A DNA stretch of 64,000 bases, taken from NCBI GenBank assembly GCA_031286695.1, contig JAITTY010000006.1, positions 124,001-188,000 of the forward strand, written 5' to 3'. This document shows, piece after piece, positions 26,817 to 36,540 of this stretch. The translations under genes were made by a program, and so were the position numbers. Below the pieces are notes generated by a model. The model made no database searches. It had not been told where the DNA came from and was given only the letters and a program-made list of their open reading frames with translations. Source of the stretch: Sphingobacterium sp. GTDB lineage: Bacteria > Bacteroidota > Bacteroidia > Sphingobacteriales > Sphingobacteriaceae. How positions within the stretch are numbered: the stretch's first letter is position 1; the number at the start of each line of letters is the position of its first letter.

Positions 26817-28136
26817 GTGAACTTTTTTCCTCCCTATTGGGCAAAAGGAATACTAACCATGGGGTTGTTGGTATTCACTATTTCGGACACCTTCGCCCTC
26901 GACTCTTTGCGTATGTCCCTGAAAGACATGATCGACAAAGCGCTACAGAACAGTAAATATATCGAGCAGTCTTATTTGCAGCTCAAAGAAAGTGAGGTGG
27001 CAGTACAGCAGCAACGCATGGAATTGCTGCCCAAGATTTCCGCCAGAGCTTCTGCTAGTTATGCAAGTAATATGCCTGTGTATGACCAGGGGCTTTTAAA
27101 TAAACCCGCTCAGCATGATATTATTCATTACTTGTACGATAGCGGCCTGGATTTTTATCTGAACCTTTACAATGGGCATCGGGACCTGATGAAAATTGAG
27201 TCCAAAAAATTGGAAAATGAGCTGGCTAGAATCGATTGGAAGAACGCCGCAGCGCAGACGAAATTGGAGGTTTGCAATCTTTTTTTGGATTTGGAACTGT
27301 CGTATAGTAACCGATCTTTAATCGAGCAGGATATTGCTGATCAACGGGTACAGCTCAAGGAGATTGAGCATCTGTATAAGGCGGGCGTGGTATTACACAG
27401 TGACGTCTTGCGTATTTCGTTGGAGCTTTCGAAGCGGGAATTGTTGCTCGTGCAGATCGGTCATGATATTCAGGCTGCAAATCAGAAGCTGCAGCTTATT
27501 GGCGGTATTAAAGCGGAGATTGTGCCTCTGCCCGAGCAGTTTCAAGTGGAAAGCCCCAGCTATGAAGCGCTTGTTGCCGAAGCGCGAAGCCATGCTTTTT
27601 CCCTCCTAAAATCCGAACAGGAAGTTGTTTTGAAGAAATTGTCGGTCAAACAGGCACGATCAAATTATCTTCCTGAGTTGGGGTTGACCAGTACATTCAC
27701 CTTTGCCAATCCACAGGTCTTCTTGTATCCCTATAATCCCAGCTGGTATAATCTGAGTATCACAGGACTCAAATTAAACATACCAATCTCGGCAATTTAT
27801 CTCAATAAAAACGTGGTGCGCGGAGCACAGATTGCATTGGATCGACAAGAGGTAAAACACCATCATGAGAAGGAGATTCTGGAAAATCAGCTGTTACAGG
27901 CCCTGTTGGATTATCAATTGGCTATTAAGCAGCAGGACGTCTGTCAAAACAATAAGGCGTTGGCGCAAGAAAATGCACGGATTATAAAAAACAGGTATTT
28001 TAAATCATCGGCTTTGATTACGGATTTATTGGATGCTGATATGCAATACCTAAAAACACTTTTTGATCTTGAAACCGCACATATTGCGATACAGAAACAC
28101 TATTATTTTATTGAATTTTTGAAGGGTACTATCTAA
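26817..28136 (+). CDS. TolC-family outer-membrane efflux protein
   Basis: About 439 residues with the GTG start at 26817, chosen because a promoter -7 element sits between it and the earlier GTG (26778); ATG 26859 is a further option. A signal-like stretch (GILTMGLLVFTISDTFA) precedes two OEP repeats rich in long amphipathic helices: KALQNSKYIEQSYLQLKES and, in the second half, EVVLKKLSVKQARSNYLPELG. TolC proteins form the outer-membrane duct of tripartite exporters. The start of the next gene overlaps this stop (TAATG at 28134), so translation is coupled. Confidence 0.88.
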   Translation: MNFFPPYWAKGILTMGLLVFTISDTFALDSLRMSLKDMIDKALQNSKYIEQSYLQLKESEVAVQQQRMELLPKISARASASYASNMPVYDQGLLNKPAQHDIIHYLYDSGLDFYLNLYNGHRDLMKIESKKLENELARIDWKNAAAQTKLEVCNLFLDLELSYSNRSLIEQDIADQRVQLKEIEHLYKAGVVLHSDVLRISLELSKRELLLVQIGHDIQAANQKLQLIGGIKAEIVPLPEQFQVESPSYEALVAEARSHAFSLLKSEQEVVLKKLSVKQARSNYLPELGLTSTFTFANPQVFLYPYNPSWYNLSITGLKLNIPISAIYLNKNVVRGAQIALDRQEVKHHHEKEILENQLLQALLDYQLAIKQQDVCQNNKALAQENARIIKNRYFKSSALITDLLDADMQYLKTLFDLETAHIAIQKHYYFIEFLKGTI

Positions 28137-29197
28137 TGAAACCTAAATCACGTAGAACAGTTGTGGAGGCACAACTCACTCGAATCACCAACTGGTTGGC
28201 CGGAATTGTCTTGTTGGCCTTGTTGTTATGGGGCGCTCAAGCATTATGGATGCGACTGCGGTATACCTACACAAATGATGCACAGGTAACGCAATATATC
28301 AATCCCATTGTTTCTCGGGTAGGAGGATATGTGGTTTCTGTGCATTATCAGGATCATCAATTGATTAAACGGGGTGATACCTTGTTGCTTATAGATAATA
28401 AGGAATATAAATATGAGGCTGATCAGGTAGCAGCATCCGTCAATAAGGAAGCTGCAGAGATCAATGTTCTTCATAGTCAAAAGGAAATTCTCCAGGCGGA
28501 ACATGAATCTTTACGAACATCAATTGCTGCCGGGGAGGCTCGGGTAACCAAGCAACAGTTGGAATATGATCGATATAATTATTTGTTTCAGGAAAAGTCT
28601 GCAACGGCACAGCAACTGGAGGATGTAAAAGCGACGTTGGATGTGTATAAGAGTGAGCTGGCTTCGTTAAAGCATAAATTACAGGCTTCACAGAAACGTG
28701 TGCATGATGTGGATATGAAAAAAGGTGTGGTTGATGCCGAACGTGTTCGTTTGACGGCAGCTGTCGGCCGCAAGCGGCTTGATGTCGGCTATACCGTTAT
28801 TCGCGCACCTTACGATGGACAGATTGGCAAACGCACGATTGAAAAAGGTCAAATGATAAGTGCTGGCGAAGTTTTGGGCTTTATCGTCAATAGAGAAACC
28901 CCAACCTGGGTAACGGCTAATTTTAAGGAAACACAACTGCGTTATTTGCATCTTGGCAATAGGGTTGAGGTTGTTGCTGATGCGTATCCGGATCAAAAAT
29001 TTTATGGCAAAATTATTTCCATCTCCCCAGCTACTGGATCGGCATTCTCCCTTTTACCACCGGATAATGCAACGGGCAACTTTGTGAAGATCGTGCAACG
29101 GGTACCTGTACGTATTGAGCTGGATAAGCAAAGGGGAGCGCAACAGCTTCTTTCCGGAATGAATGTGAATGTGTCGGTATCAAAAAAGCAGCAATAG
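28136..29197 (+). CDS. HlyD/EmrA-family membrane fusion protein
   Basis: 353 residues. One N-terminal membrane span (about 18-37, NWLAGIVLLALLLWG), then a biotinyl-lipoyl half (VSRVGGYVVSVHYQDHQLIKRGDTLLLID), a long coiled-coil hairpin (about 75-215), the second lipoyl half (VIRAPYDGQIGKRTIEKGQMI) and a beta-barrel (TPTWVTANFKETQL). This is the EmrA layout and links an inner-membrane MFS pump to TolC. The start overlaps the TolC stop, and its own stop overlaps the GTG of the next gene. Confidence 0.93.
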   Translation: MKPKSRRTVVEAQLTRITNWLAGIVLLALLLWGAQALWMRLRYTYTNDAQVTQYINPIVSRVGGYVVSVHYQDHQLIKRGDTLLLIDNKEYKYEADQVAASVNKEAAEINVLHSQKEILQAEHESLRTSIAAGEARVTKQQLEYDRYNYLFQEKSATAQQLEDVKATLDVYKSELASLKHKLQASQKRVHDVDMKKGVVDAERVRLTAAVGRKRLDVGYTVIRAPYDGQIGKRTIEKGQMISAGEVLGFIVNRETPTWVTANFKETQLRYLHLGNRVEVVADAYPDQKFYGKIISISPATGSAFSLLPPDNATGNFVKIVQRVPVRIELDKQRGAQQLLSGMNVNVSVSKKQQ

Positions 29198-30774
29198 TGA
29201 AAGGAATTTTTAAAGAATGGGTGCCGGAGTGGTTGATCAAGCTTATCCTGTTTAGCAGTTTGATGCCGAGTATGGTCTTATTTTTCCTGCCAGGTGCAAA
29301 TACAAATGTCACCGCTGGATTCTACGGTGCCCAACCCAGCGATATCCAGTTTCTGATCATTTTGTTTTATGCTGGTTTTGTTGGATTCTACGTTTTAGAA
29401 CGACGCTTTTTTTTATATTTCCCCATTAAGCAGTACTATATTATCTTTCATCTGCTACAGCTATTGAATTGCTTTTTGATGTACAGTATCAGGGATATCA
29501 GCTGGGTCTATGGGTTGCGCTTTTTCCAAGGAATGTTGTTTGCTTCTGCCGTAAATTTATCGATCTCCATGATATTTTCCAGGTTGAAAAGCGATCGGGC
29601 GAAGGAAGTAAGTTATGCTGTTTTTTTCGGCCTATTATTATGCAGCTCTCCTTTTAATACGTTCGTTACGGCTGAATTTATAGATTCATTCAATTTTGAT
29701 CAGCTCTATCTATACGCCGCATTATCATTTGTACCGGGTTTATTGTTGATTATGCTGTCGATGCGCTCTATACGGCATATACGCCCTTACCCTTTGTTTT
29801 CATTAGACTGGGCAAGCTGCATTTTCTATAGTCTTGTGATCGTCAGTTTTGGCTATTTAATGGTGTATGGACAAGAAGTTTATTGGTTTAACGATCAGCA
29901 TATGCTGATCATATTAGGGGTAGGTCTAGCTTTGCTTATTCTTTTTATTGTTCGGCAAATGGTGCTCAGGCGTGTGTATGTTCATTTGGCGATTTTTAAA
30001 AACAGGAACTTTCTCTTGGGCTTATTGATTTTGTACATGATGTATATCGAGCGCTTCTCCCTGACCATCTCAAATCAATATCTCGTACAGGTTATTCAAC
30101 TTGATCCTATTCATTTGTCCTATATCCAGTGGTTTAATATTGCTGGTATTGTCGCTGGTGTTCTAGGTTCATTGTATTGGATGCTTGGGCAACGCCCCGT
30201 AAAATGGATCTGGATTTCGGGCTATTGTTGCTTGCTGCTGTTTCACCAATGGATGTTTTTCTCCTTTGAGGGGCAGGGTAATGATGCGCATTTTTGGATA
30301 CCCTTAGTTTTACACGGGCTCGGAGTAGGGCTTATTATGGTACCTACCATCTTATTTTGCATTACCAGTGTCAGCCCTCAATTGGGGGCTTCTGCGGCTG
30401 CGGTATGTCTTGCTATCCGATACCTGGGCTACACGAGCAGTATCGGTTTGCAGAATTTTTTCAAGTTGTTTGAATATGCTCAGCACCAGCAGGTTTTTAG
30501 GGACCAAACGGAAGTGGGCAATCCCTTATTTCGGGAGTACCTGCAGCAGGAATCTGTCAGCATCTTGCAGCATGGACTGCAGTATAAGGAACATACGGCT
30601 GCCTTAAAGCTCGTTGCTGAGCGGGTCAAGATCCAATCCTTTGTCAGGTATGCCATGGATTATTATGAGATCATGTCCATGATCAGTATCAGCATACTTT
30701 TGCTGATACTGATTTCGCCATCCTTGAGAAGTATGTATAAGAAACTAAGAAAAAACAGAATTTCTCCAGCTTAG
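29197..30774 (+). CDS. MFS-type inner-membrane exporter, EmrB/DHA2-like
   Basis: 525 residues, GTG start overlapping the upstream stop (TAGTG at 29195). About 14 hydrophobic spans as in DHA2 drug/proton antiporters, but classical MFS motifs A and C are weak, so it is a divergent member. Assignment rests on topology and on the TolC-EmrA-EmrB gene order. Exported compounds are unknown; hydrophobic drugs, bile salts or fatty acids are typical for the family. Its stop codon overlaps that of the convergent czcC-like gene (TTAG, 30771-30774), and no terminator hairpin is visible there. Confidence 0.82.
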   Translation: MKGIFKEWVPEWLIKLILFSSLMPSMVLFFLPGANTNVTAGFYGAQPSDIQFLIILFYAGFVGFYVLERRFFLYFPIKQYYIIFHLLQLLNCFLMYSIRDISWVYGLRFFQGMLFASAVNLSISMIFSRLKSDRAKEVSYAVFFGLLLCSSPFNTFVTAEFIDSFNFDQLYLYAALSFVPGLLLIMLSMRSIRHIRPYPLFSLDWASCIFYSLVIVSFGYLMVYGQEVYWFNDQHMLIILGVGLALLILFIVRQMVLRRVYVHLAIFKNRNFLLGLLILYMMYIERFSLTISNQYLVQVIQLDPIHLSYIQWFNIAGIVAGVLGSLYWMLGQRPVKWIWISGYCCLLLFHQWMFFSFEGQGNDAHFWIPLVLHGLGVGLIMVPTILFCITSVSPQLGASAAAVCLAIRYLGYTSSIGLQNFFKLFEYAQHQQVFRDQTEVGNPLFREYLQQESVSILQHGLQYKEHTAALKLVAERVKIQSFVRYAMDYYEIMSMISISILLLILISPSLRSMYKKLRKNRISPA

Positions 30775-32078
30775 ATCTCTTGAATATCCCAAATTCCGGC
30801 TGTGCGTTGGAGTTCAACCAAAGCGATCGCATAATTGTAACGCGCTTCATAATAGCTAAGCTGCGTTTCATTGTAGGTCCGTTGGGCATTTAAAACTTCC
30901 AGTAGGGATGTTTCACCTCTTTTATAGCTGTAAACCTTTCCTTCCAAAATTGCTTTTGCTTCCAGGAGCATGTTACTGTCGAATAGCTGTACTTGTTTTT
31001 GAGCGGCCTGGTAGGAGAGGAACGCTTGCGTAACTTCCACCTGAATACGCAAAAGGACTTCCTGATAAGCAGTTTCGTCCTGATCGATCTTAAACTTGGC
31101 CGCCTTGAGATCACCCGTTTTCAGGTTCGAGAATTTGAGTGGTATGGACAGGCCTGCATTTATTGCTGTAAATTGCGGTGTTGGTGCAGTTTCGTTTCTC
31201 GCTTCCCCATTGTAGGTGAAACCCAACGAAATACCGAGATCGATTACTCTATTTGCTCGAGCCAATTGGAGCAGACGCTGTGAAAGCTGTTTGTTTTGCA
31301 GGGCGACTTTTAGATCGCTGCGGTCATTTTGTGCAATCCTGATTAGTTCATTTAAGCGGTATTCCCGGTCTAAATGAACAAAAGGATCTTGGGGCGTCTT
31401 TATACCCGTAGCTGTTTGTTCACCCATAAATACAGCCAGGTTTACAGCCGAAGCCTTCCAGGTTGCTTCTGTTGCAAGGAGGGTATTGCCCATATTGGCA
31501 GCTTCCAGTTTAGATTGACGGAATTCGATCTCAGGAATGCTTCCCAATTGATAGCGAATACTATCTGATACCACCAACTGCCTGAGTTGCTGATAAGAGT
31601 TTTGGTATGTTTTTACCAGTAGCAATTGTTGTTTTGCCATCAGAAATGCAAGCGTAGCGTCGGCGCGTAAATTCCTAAAATAGTCTTCAAGCAATAGACG
31701 GGTTGCTTCTGCTTCATCTTTAGCTAGGTTTATTCTAGCTTTTCGTTTAGATCCCAGCTCCAATGTCCATGCAAGTCCGGCATTATAGCCGCGGCCAAGT
31801 TGTTTTGTCCGTTCACTGTTATCAAACAAGCCTACGCTAAATTCGGGATCAGGGAATACCTTGGCGCTGATGAGATTGGCCTCTGCGATATTGAGGTTGA
31901 ATTTTTCAGCTGCATAACCCAGGTTCTGTTGACCAACAGCCGTTATAAATTTTGAATAATCAAGTTTCTGGGCTGTATTTAAACTGTCTCTATCCTGTGC
32001 GATCGCAGTAGGAGACAAAGTGAGTATGAAAAGAAAAAACGTCAGGCGTTTCTTTGTTAAAATAGGCTGTTTGTTCAT
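30771..32078 (-). CDS. TolC/CzcC-family outer-membrane protein of metal efflux system
   Basis: 435 residues with a signal peptide (FFLFILTLSPTAIAQ). Two OEP repeats are visible: LNIAEANLISAKVFPDPEFSVG is typical of CzcC/CusC-like proteins, and AFLSYQAAQKQVQLF and GETSLLEVLNAQRTYNETQ lie in the second repeat. It is third in the efflux operon, 77 bp behind the czcA-like pump gene, and would form the outer-membrane exit duct. The stop overlaps that of the convergent MFS gene. Confidence 0.9.
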   Translation of the reverse strand: MNKQPILTKKRLTFFLFILTLSPTAIAQDRDSLNTAQKLDYSKFITAVGQQNLGYAAEKFNLNIAEANLISAKVFPDPEFSVGLFDNSERTKQLGRGYNAGLAWTLELGSKRKARINLAKDEAEATRLLLEDYFRNLRADATLAFLMAKQQLLLVKTYQNSYQQLRQLVVSDSIRYQLGSIPEIEFRQSKLEAANMGNTLLATEATWKASAVNLAVFMGEQTATGIKTPQDPFVHLDREYRLNELIRIAQNDRSDLKVALQNKQLSQRLLQLARANRVIDLGISLGFTYNGEARNETAPTPQFTAINAGLSIPLKFSNLKTGDLKAAKFKIDQDETAYQEVLLRIQVEVTQAFLSYQAAQKQVQLFDSNMLLEAKAILEGKVYSYKRGETSLLEVLNAQRTYNETQLSYYEARYNYAIALVELQRTAGIWDIQEI

Positions 32079-32155
32079 GATAATCTATTTTTCTGGATGG
32101 TCAGTTTTTGAAAAAAGCGTGTTCAGAGGTCGTTCATCCATTGTTGGACATGTAT

Positions 32156-35100
32156 TTAATCTGCTGTGTTTTTTGAGGATCTACTTTCTAAAAGATAATA
32201 GAGCGGTGGGAGCACAAACAGTGTCAGGATCGTCGAAAATAACAGGCCATAGACAATAACTGTGGCCAAAGGGCGCTGTACATCTGATCCGATTCCTGTA
32301 GCCAGTGATGCCGGAAGTAAACCAAGAATGGCTACCGTGGCGGTCATTAAAACCGGGCGAAAGCGACTAAAGGCCCCTTGAGTTACAGCTTTATGTAACG
32401 ATAGCCCATTTTTACGCAATACATTCATCTGAGAAAGCATTAAAACACCATTTTGTATAGCGACTCCGAATAGGGCGATAAAACCGACTGCTGAGGATAC
32501 GTTTAGCGTCATGCCACGGACATTGAGGGCAAGCATCCCGCCAAACAGCGCCAATGGTACGATGCCCATTAATAGACCGGCTTGCCTAAATGAACCAAAT
32601 GTGCCATACAATAAGATAAATATAATGGCTAATGTCAATGGGACGATAATGGCAAGACGCGAATAGGCACGTTGCTGATTTTCAAATTGACCGCCCCATT
32701 TTAACGTAATTTTATGTTGGTCATACGGTATGTTTTTGGTAATGGCCTGCTGTGCTTCAGTGAGGAATGTCCCTAGATCGCGACCGCGAACATTTAAGCG
32801 GACGGTCAACTGTCGGTTGTTACGTTCGCGTGAAATCATACTTTCTCCGGTATTGAGTTTAATAGTGGCCACCTGGGCTAGTGGAATACGGTTTCCGTTT
32901 TCGGGATACAGCATTAAATTGCCGATTTTTTCGGGCGAACTTCTGTTTTCCTCCTGATATTGACAGGTTATATCATACACTTTGATTCCTTGATAAACCT
33001 GTGCAACGGCTTTTCCCCCGATGGCGATCTGGATCAGGTCAGTCACATCAGCGATGTTCAGTCCGTATTGTGCTATTTTATCGCGATCGGCGATAATTTG
33101 TAATTGGGGCAGTGGTGGCTCCTGATCAATGGCCAGATCGACAGCTCCCTTCACTTGTTGGAGTGTTGTGATCAGTTCTTCGGCGACCCGTCGGGTTTCT
33201 TTTAAATCATCGCCGAATATTTTGACAACGAGCTCACTATGGGCGCCAGCGATTTTATCCATGACACCGTCGATCATGGGTTGGGAAAAAGCAACATTGA
33301 AGCCCGGCATTTTCGCATATTCTGCAGCAAGCTCATTGATCAGGTCTTCTTTGGTTTTTCCCCATTTCCATGTTTTGTAAGGTTTTAATCCCACACTAAC
33401 TTCGAAATGGGAGGGTGTCCAGGCGTCGGTACCATCGTCGTTACGCCCCGCCTGAACCATGACATAGGAGATCTCATCGTGTTTAAGTGTACGGGCACGT
33501 AGGGTATCACTCATTTCTTTTGACTTTTCTACCGTGATGCCTGGGGGAAGCGACACTTGAAGCCAGATCGAACCTTCATCCAACGACGGAAGAAAGTCCT
33601 TGCCAACGGAGGCCGTGAGCAAACCTGTGGCAAGCAATACGATTGCCAATGGAATGAAAACTTGTTTGGGAGCCTGCATAATCTTTTCTATCGCCGACTG
33701 ATAAGCCGCAGTCAATTTTGCCAACCATTTGTTGTGAAAGATTTTTTGGGGTTTGCGATAGATCAAATAGGCCAACCCGGGAATAAGCACAAGAGCGACA
33801 GCCAAGGCGCCGAAAAGAGCATAACCTACGGTATAGGCCATCGGTGTAAAAAGTTTTTTCTCGACGCGCTCAAATGCGAACAGGGGAAGATAGGCTGTAA
33901 TAATGATCAGTGTCGCAAAGAATATGGGTTTGGCGACTTCAGAAATTTTCTGCGCAATAGTTTTTTCCTGCAGCAGACTTTCTGGTTCATCTTCCCTTTT
34001 TTTAAGAATGGTTTCGAGTATAACGATGGCTCCGTCTACAATAATCCCAAAATCAATTGCCCCTAAGGAAAGCAAGTTGGCGGGGATATGGGTGAAGTGC
34101 ATGAGTATAAATGCAATCAACAAGGACAATGGAATTGTTATGGCCACCAGGAGTGCGCCACGCCAACTGCCCAGAAAAATGATGAGGACAAAAATAACCA
34201 GAATCATCCCCTCCAAAAGGGTTTTGGAAACGGTATGTAGCGTATTGTCGACCAAACTGGTTCTATCGAGCACGACATGTATTTTTACACCTTCCGGAAG
34301 AATCTTTTCGTTTAGTTCGTCGACCGTTGCGTTTACCCCAGCCAAGACAGCGGAGGGATTTTCATTTTTCAATAGGAGTACAATACCTTCGATGTTGTCT
34401 GAATAATTGGCACCGCGTTTATCCGAATATCCTAAAGCCCCTTTACGTGCTAAATTACCAAGTTTGATCTGCCCGAGGTCACGCATATATATGCGGTTTC
34501 CGTTGGTGGATTTTACGACGATGTTGCCCAAATCATCCAATGTCTTGACCAGACCGATGCCACGGATGACGTACGACTGATCACCCCGGTTCATCACACT
34601 GCCGCCGGCATTGGCATTATTGCTTTCTATTTTCGAGACCACCTCTGCGAGTGAGATCTCGTATTGATCAAGCTTTTTAGGATCCAGCTCCACCTGAAAC
34701 TGGGTCGTTATTCCCCCAAAATTGGTGACATCAGCAACGCCCGAAACCTGTTTGATTTTGGGAATAATAACAAAGTTTTGCAGATCAGTCAATTGCCGTA
34801 GATCGTGGGTTTTACTTTCAAGAATATAGCGGAAGATCTCACCTGTTGGTGAAGTCAGCGGATCTAATCCCGGACTGGCACCATATGGAAGGGATAAATC
34901 AGCTAGACGCTCCTGTATACGGGCTCTCGCCCAATAATCTTCAACACCATCTTTGAAGACAATGGTGACCATGGATAGACCAAAAGTCGTTTTACTGCGC
35001 ATCACTTCCATCCCGGGCAAACCATTGATGGCCTGTTCGATCGGGATGGTGATCTGCTGTTCCATTTCTTCGGCAGCAAGTCCCGGCACCTGGGTTACGA

Positions 35101-35248
35101 CCTGTGACGATACATCAGCGATATCAGGGTATGCCTCAACCGAAAGTTGCCGCCAGGCATAGTAGCCGAAAAAGCCAATTAATAGAAAGGATGCTGCGAT
35201 GATCCATCTTTTTGCGATGATATGGACAATAAATTGTTTCATATTCAA
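32156..35248 (-). CDS. HME-family RND heavy-metal efflux pump (CzcA-like)
   Basis: 1030 residues, standard size. N-terminal HME marks are EAYPDIADVSSQVVTQVPGLAAEEMEQQ and PIEQAINGLPGM. TM4 reads IDFGIIVDGAIVILE (Asp399, Gly401, Asp405, Glu412): the DFGxxxDG-E pattern of divalent-cation pumps (Zn/Co/Cd/Ni), not the AIGAMVDAA pattern of Cu/Ag pumps such as CusA. Twelve membrane spans and two large periplasmic loops fit. Proton-driven export with the adjacent adaptor and duct. The start could also be the ATG six bases further in. Confidence 0.95.
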   Translation of the reverse strand: MNMKQFIVHIIAKRWIIAASFLLIGFFGYYAWRQLSVEAYPDIADVSSQVVTQVPGLAAEEMEQQITIPIEQAINGLPGMEVMRSKTTFGLSMVTIVFKDGVEDYWARARIQERLADLSLPYGASPGLDPLTSPTGEIFRYILESKTHDLRQLTDLQNFVIIPKIKQVSGVADVTNFGGITTQFQVELDPKKLDQYEISLAEVVSKIESNNANAGGSVMNRGDQSYVIRGIGLVKTLDDLGNIVVKSTNGNRIYMRDLGQIKLGNLARKGALGYSDKRGANYSDNIEGIVLLLKNENPSAVLAGVNATVDELNEKILPEGVKIHVVLDRTSLVDNTLHTVSKTLLEGMILVIFVLIIFLGSWRGALLVAITIPLSLLIAFILMHFTHIPANLLSLGAIDFGIIVDGAIVILETILKKREDEPESLLQEKTIAQKISEVAKPIFFATLIIITAYLPLFAFERVEKKLFTPMAYTVGYALFGALAVALVLIPGLAYLIYRKPQKIFHNKWLAKLTAAYQSAIEKIMQAPKQVFIPLAIVLLATGLLTASVGKDFLPSLDEGSIWLQVSLPPGITVEKSKEMSDTLRARTLKHDEISYVMVQAGRNDDGTDAWTPSHFEVSVGLKPYKTWKWGKTKEDLINELAAEYAKMPGFNVAFSQPMIDGVMDKIAGAHSELVVKIFGDDLKETRRVAEELITTLQQVKGAVDLAIDQEPPLPQLQIIADRDKIAQYGLNIADVTDLIQIAIGGKAVAQVYQGIKVYDITCQYQEENRSSPEKIGNLMLYPENGNRIPLAQVATIKLNTGESMISRERNNRQLTVRLNVRGRDLGTFLTEAQQAITKNIPYDQHKITLKWGGQFENQQRAYSRLAIIVPLTLAIIFILLYGTFGSFRQAGLLMGIVPLALFGGMLALNVRGMTLNVSSAVGFIALFGVAIQNGVLMLSQMNVLRKNGLSLHKAVTQGAFSRFRPVLMTATVAILGLLPASLATGIGSDVQRPLATVIVYGLLFSTILTLFVLPPLYYLLESRSSKNTAD

Positions 35249-35320
35249 ATTTTTATTGATCAGTGTTTATTTTAAATTGAATGCCTGTAGCCGGTGCGTA
35301 CGATTTGTTTATTCACCGAT

Positions 35321-36466
35321 TTAATTTACCCCCATGAGGTAAAAAGCTCCTTCGCTGATAATTTCTTCCTGTGGGGTCAGACCTGTTAAAATCTGGATAT
35401 GATCTCCTTCTGTTACACCCGTGGTTACAAAGCGTTTGACGAAGGTATTGGCCGCTATTTTTGTCCATACAAAACTCTTGTCGTTAAATTGAAGTACAGC
35501 TTTTGCGGGAATGAACAGCGTCGAAATGAGCTGCTGTTCAAATTCGGCACTCACATACATCCCCGGTTTTAATGTACGGTCGCCATTTTCGCATGCGATG
35601 AGGACTTCAATATTCCGGCTCGCCTCATCGACAAACTGGTTGACATGAATAATTTCCCCTTGTATTTTTTTATCGGGCAAAGCATCCAGACGGACTTCAA
35701 CACGGCCAAGTTGATTGATGGCAGGTAAGTCTTTTTCCTTGATGTAGGCCGATACCCATACTTTTGATAGTTCGGCAATACGGAGTAATGCCGGAGCATC
35801 TTCTTTTGTGTACTGGCCAAGGACAATTGAACTACTTAAAATCTCTCCTTGTATGGGGGAACGGACAAGAAGAGGTTGACCAAGAACAATATTTGTCAGG
35901 TTATTATCGAATATTTTTAGAGCTGCAGTGGCATTGCCGAGCGCTGATTTACTCGTTACAAAATTGGTTTCAGCCTCTTCAAGATCTTTTTTTGTTCCAA
36001 CACCGTGCTCAATCAGATCTTTTTCGCGTTTTAATTTGTTTTCCGCAAGTAAAGTCGCTTGTTTAGCGTCAAGATAGGCCCTTTGTGCCTCAAAATAGTC
36101 CGATGAACTAATTGAAAATAAAGGCGTATTAACGATTACTTTTTGACCAAGTTTGGTGTGGGATTTGACAATTCGTCCAGCAAAAGGTACCGGAATCTCC
36201 ACATAGCTGCCGGGAATCATTTTCACCATTGCAGCGGTATTTAGTTTCAGTGAATGCTGTGCATTGGCTGTCGTCACAAATTTTAACTTCCTCAACAGAG
36301 GCGCATTTTGATCGACGGTCAGGGTATCTCCATGCGCGCTGATCCCTGGCGATAGGCCAGTGGGGGCATCAGAATGACGGTTGCAAGCCTGCATCAACAG
36401 CAGGATGAGGATCCAGCTCATATAACCTAGGGGCTGGATCGAATAGTTAATTATACGGTTAATCAT
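35321..36466 (-). CDS. CzcB/CusB-type periplasmic adaptor lipoprotein of metal efflux system
   Basis: 381 residues; a hydrophobic lead ends in a lipobox with Cys28 (LLMQAC). Adaptor domains: lipoyl half (VPFAGRIVKSHTKLGQKVIVNTPLFSIS), helical hairpin with EAQRAYLDAKQATLLAENKLKRE, second lipoyl half (VRSPIQGEILSSSIVLGQYTKED) and beta-barrel (VWVSAYIKEKDL). It is the first gene of the pump operon. A -7 element TAGTTTTG ends four bases before its ATG, and four TTAGAA repeats lie just beyond, so this gene appears to have its own activated promoter in addition to any read-through from the kinase gene. Confidence 0.92.
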   Translation of the reverse strand: MINRIINYSIQPLGYMSWILILLLMQACNRHSDAPTGLSPGISAHGDTLTVDQNAPLLRKLKFVTTANAQHSLKLNTAAMVKMIPGSYVEIPVPFAGRIVKSHTKLGQKVIVNTPLFSISSSDYFEAQRAYLDAKQATLLAENKLKREKDLIEHGVGTKKDLEEAETNFVTSKSALGNATAALKIFDNNLTNIVLGQPLLVRSPIQGEILSSSIVLGQYTKEDAPALLRIAELSKVWVSAYIKEKDLPAINQLGRVEVRLDALPDKKIQGEIIHVNQFVDEASRNIEVLIACENGDRTLKPGMYVSAEFEQQLISTLFIPAKAVLQFNDKSFVWTKIAANTFVKRFVTTGVTEGDHIQILTGLTPQEEIISEGAFYLMGVN

Positions 36467-36470
36467 ACCG

Positions 36471-36478
36471 CAAAACTA
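36471..36478 (-). promoter_or_regulatory. -7 element of the metal efflux operon
   Basis: TAGTTTTG on the - strand (36478 to 36471) matches TAnnTTTG exactly and ends four bases before the ATG at 36466. No -33 TTTG occurs 19-21 bp upstream; that position is instead abutted by the TTAGAA array, as expected for an activator-dependent promoter. Confidence 0.6.
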
Positions 36479-36501
36479 TCCAGCAGCTGCTGATAAGCAG
36501 G

Positions 36502-36540
36502 TTAGAAGTCCTTTAGAAAAAAATTAGAATTTTATTAGAA
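36502..36540. promoter_or_regulatory. Four TTAGAA repeats at exact 11-bp period: probable response-regulator binding array
   Basis: TTAGAA occurs at 36502, 36513, 36524 and 36535 (TTCTAA on the strand of the operon), each with a 5-bp spacer. Relative to a transcription start near 36466 the array covers about -36 to -74. One-turn direct repeats there are the hallmark of OmpR/PhoB-family activators, and such a regulator is encoded 1.4 kb upstream. The last copy overlaps the stop codon of the kinase gene. Confidence 0.7.

Noticed and set aside
36481..36492. 12-bp palindrome CAGCAGCTGCTG upstream of the adaptor gene
   Set aside because: Short and self-complementary by simple CAG repetition. The neighbouring TTAGAA array explains the region better.
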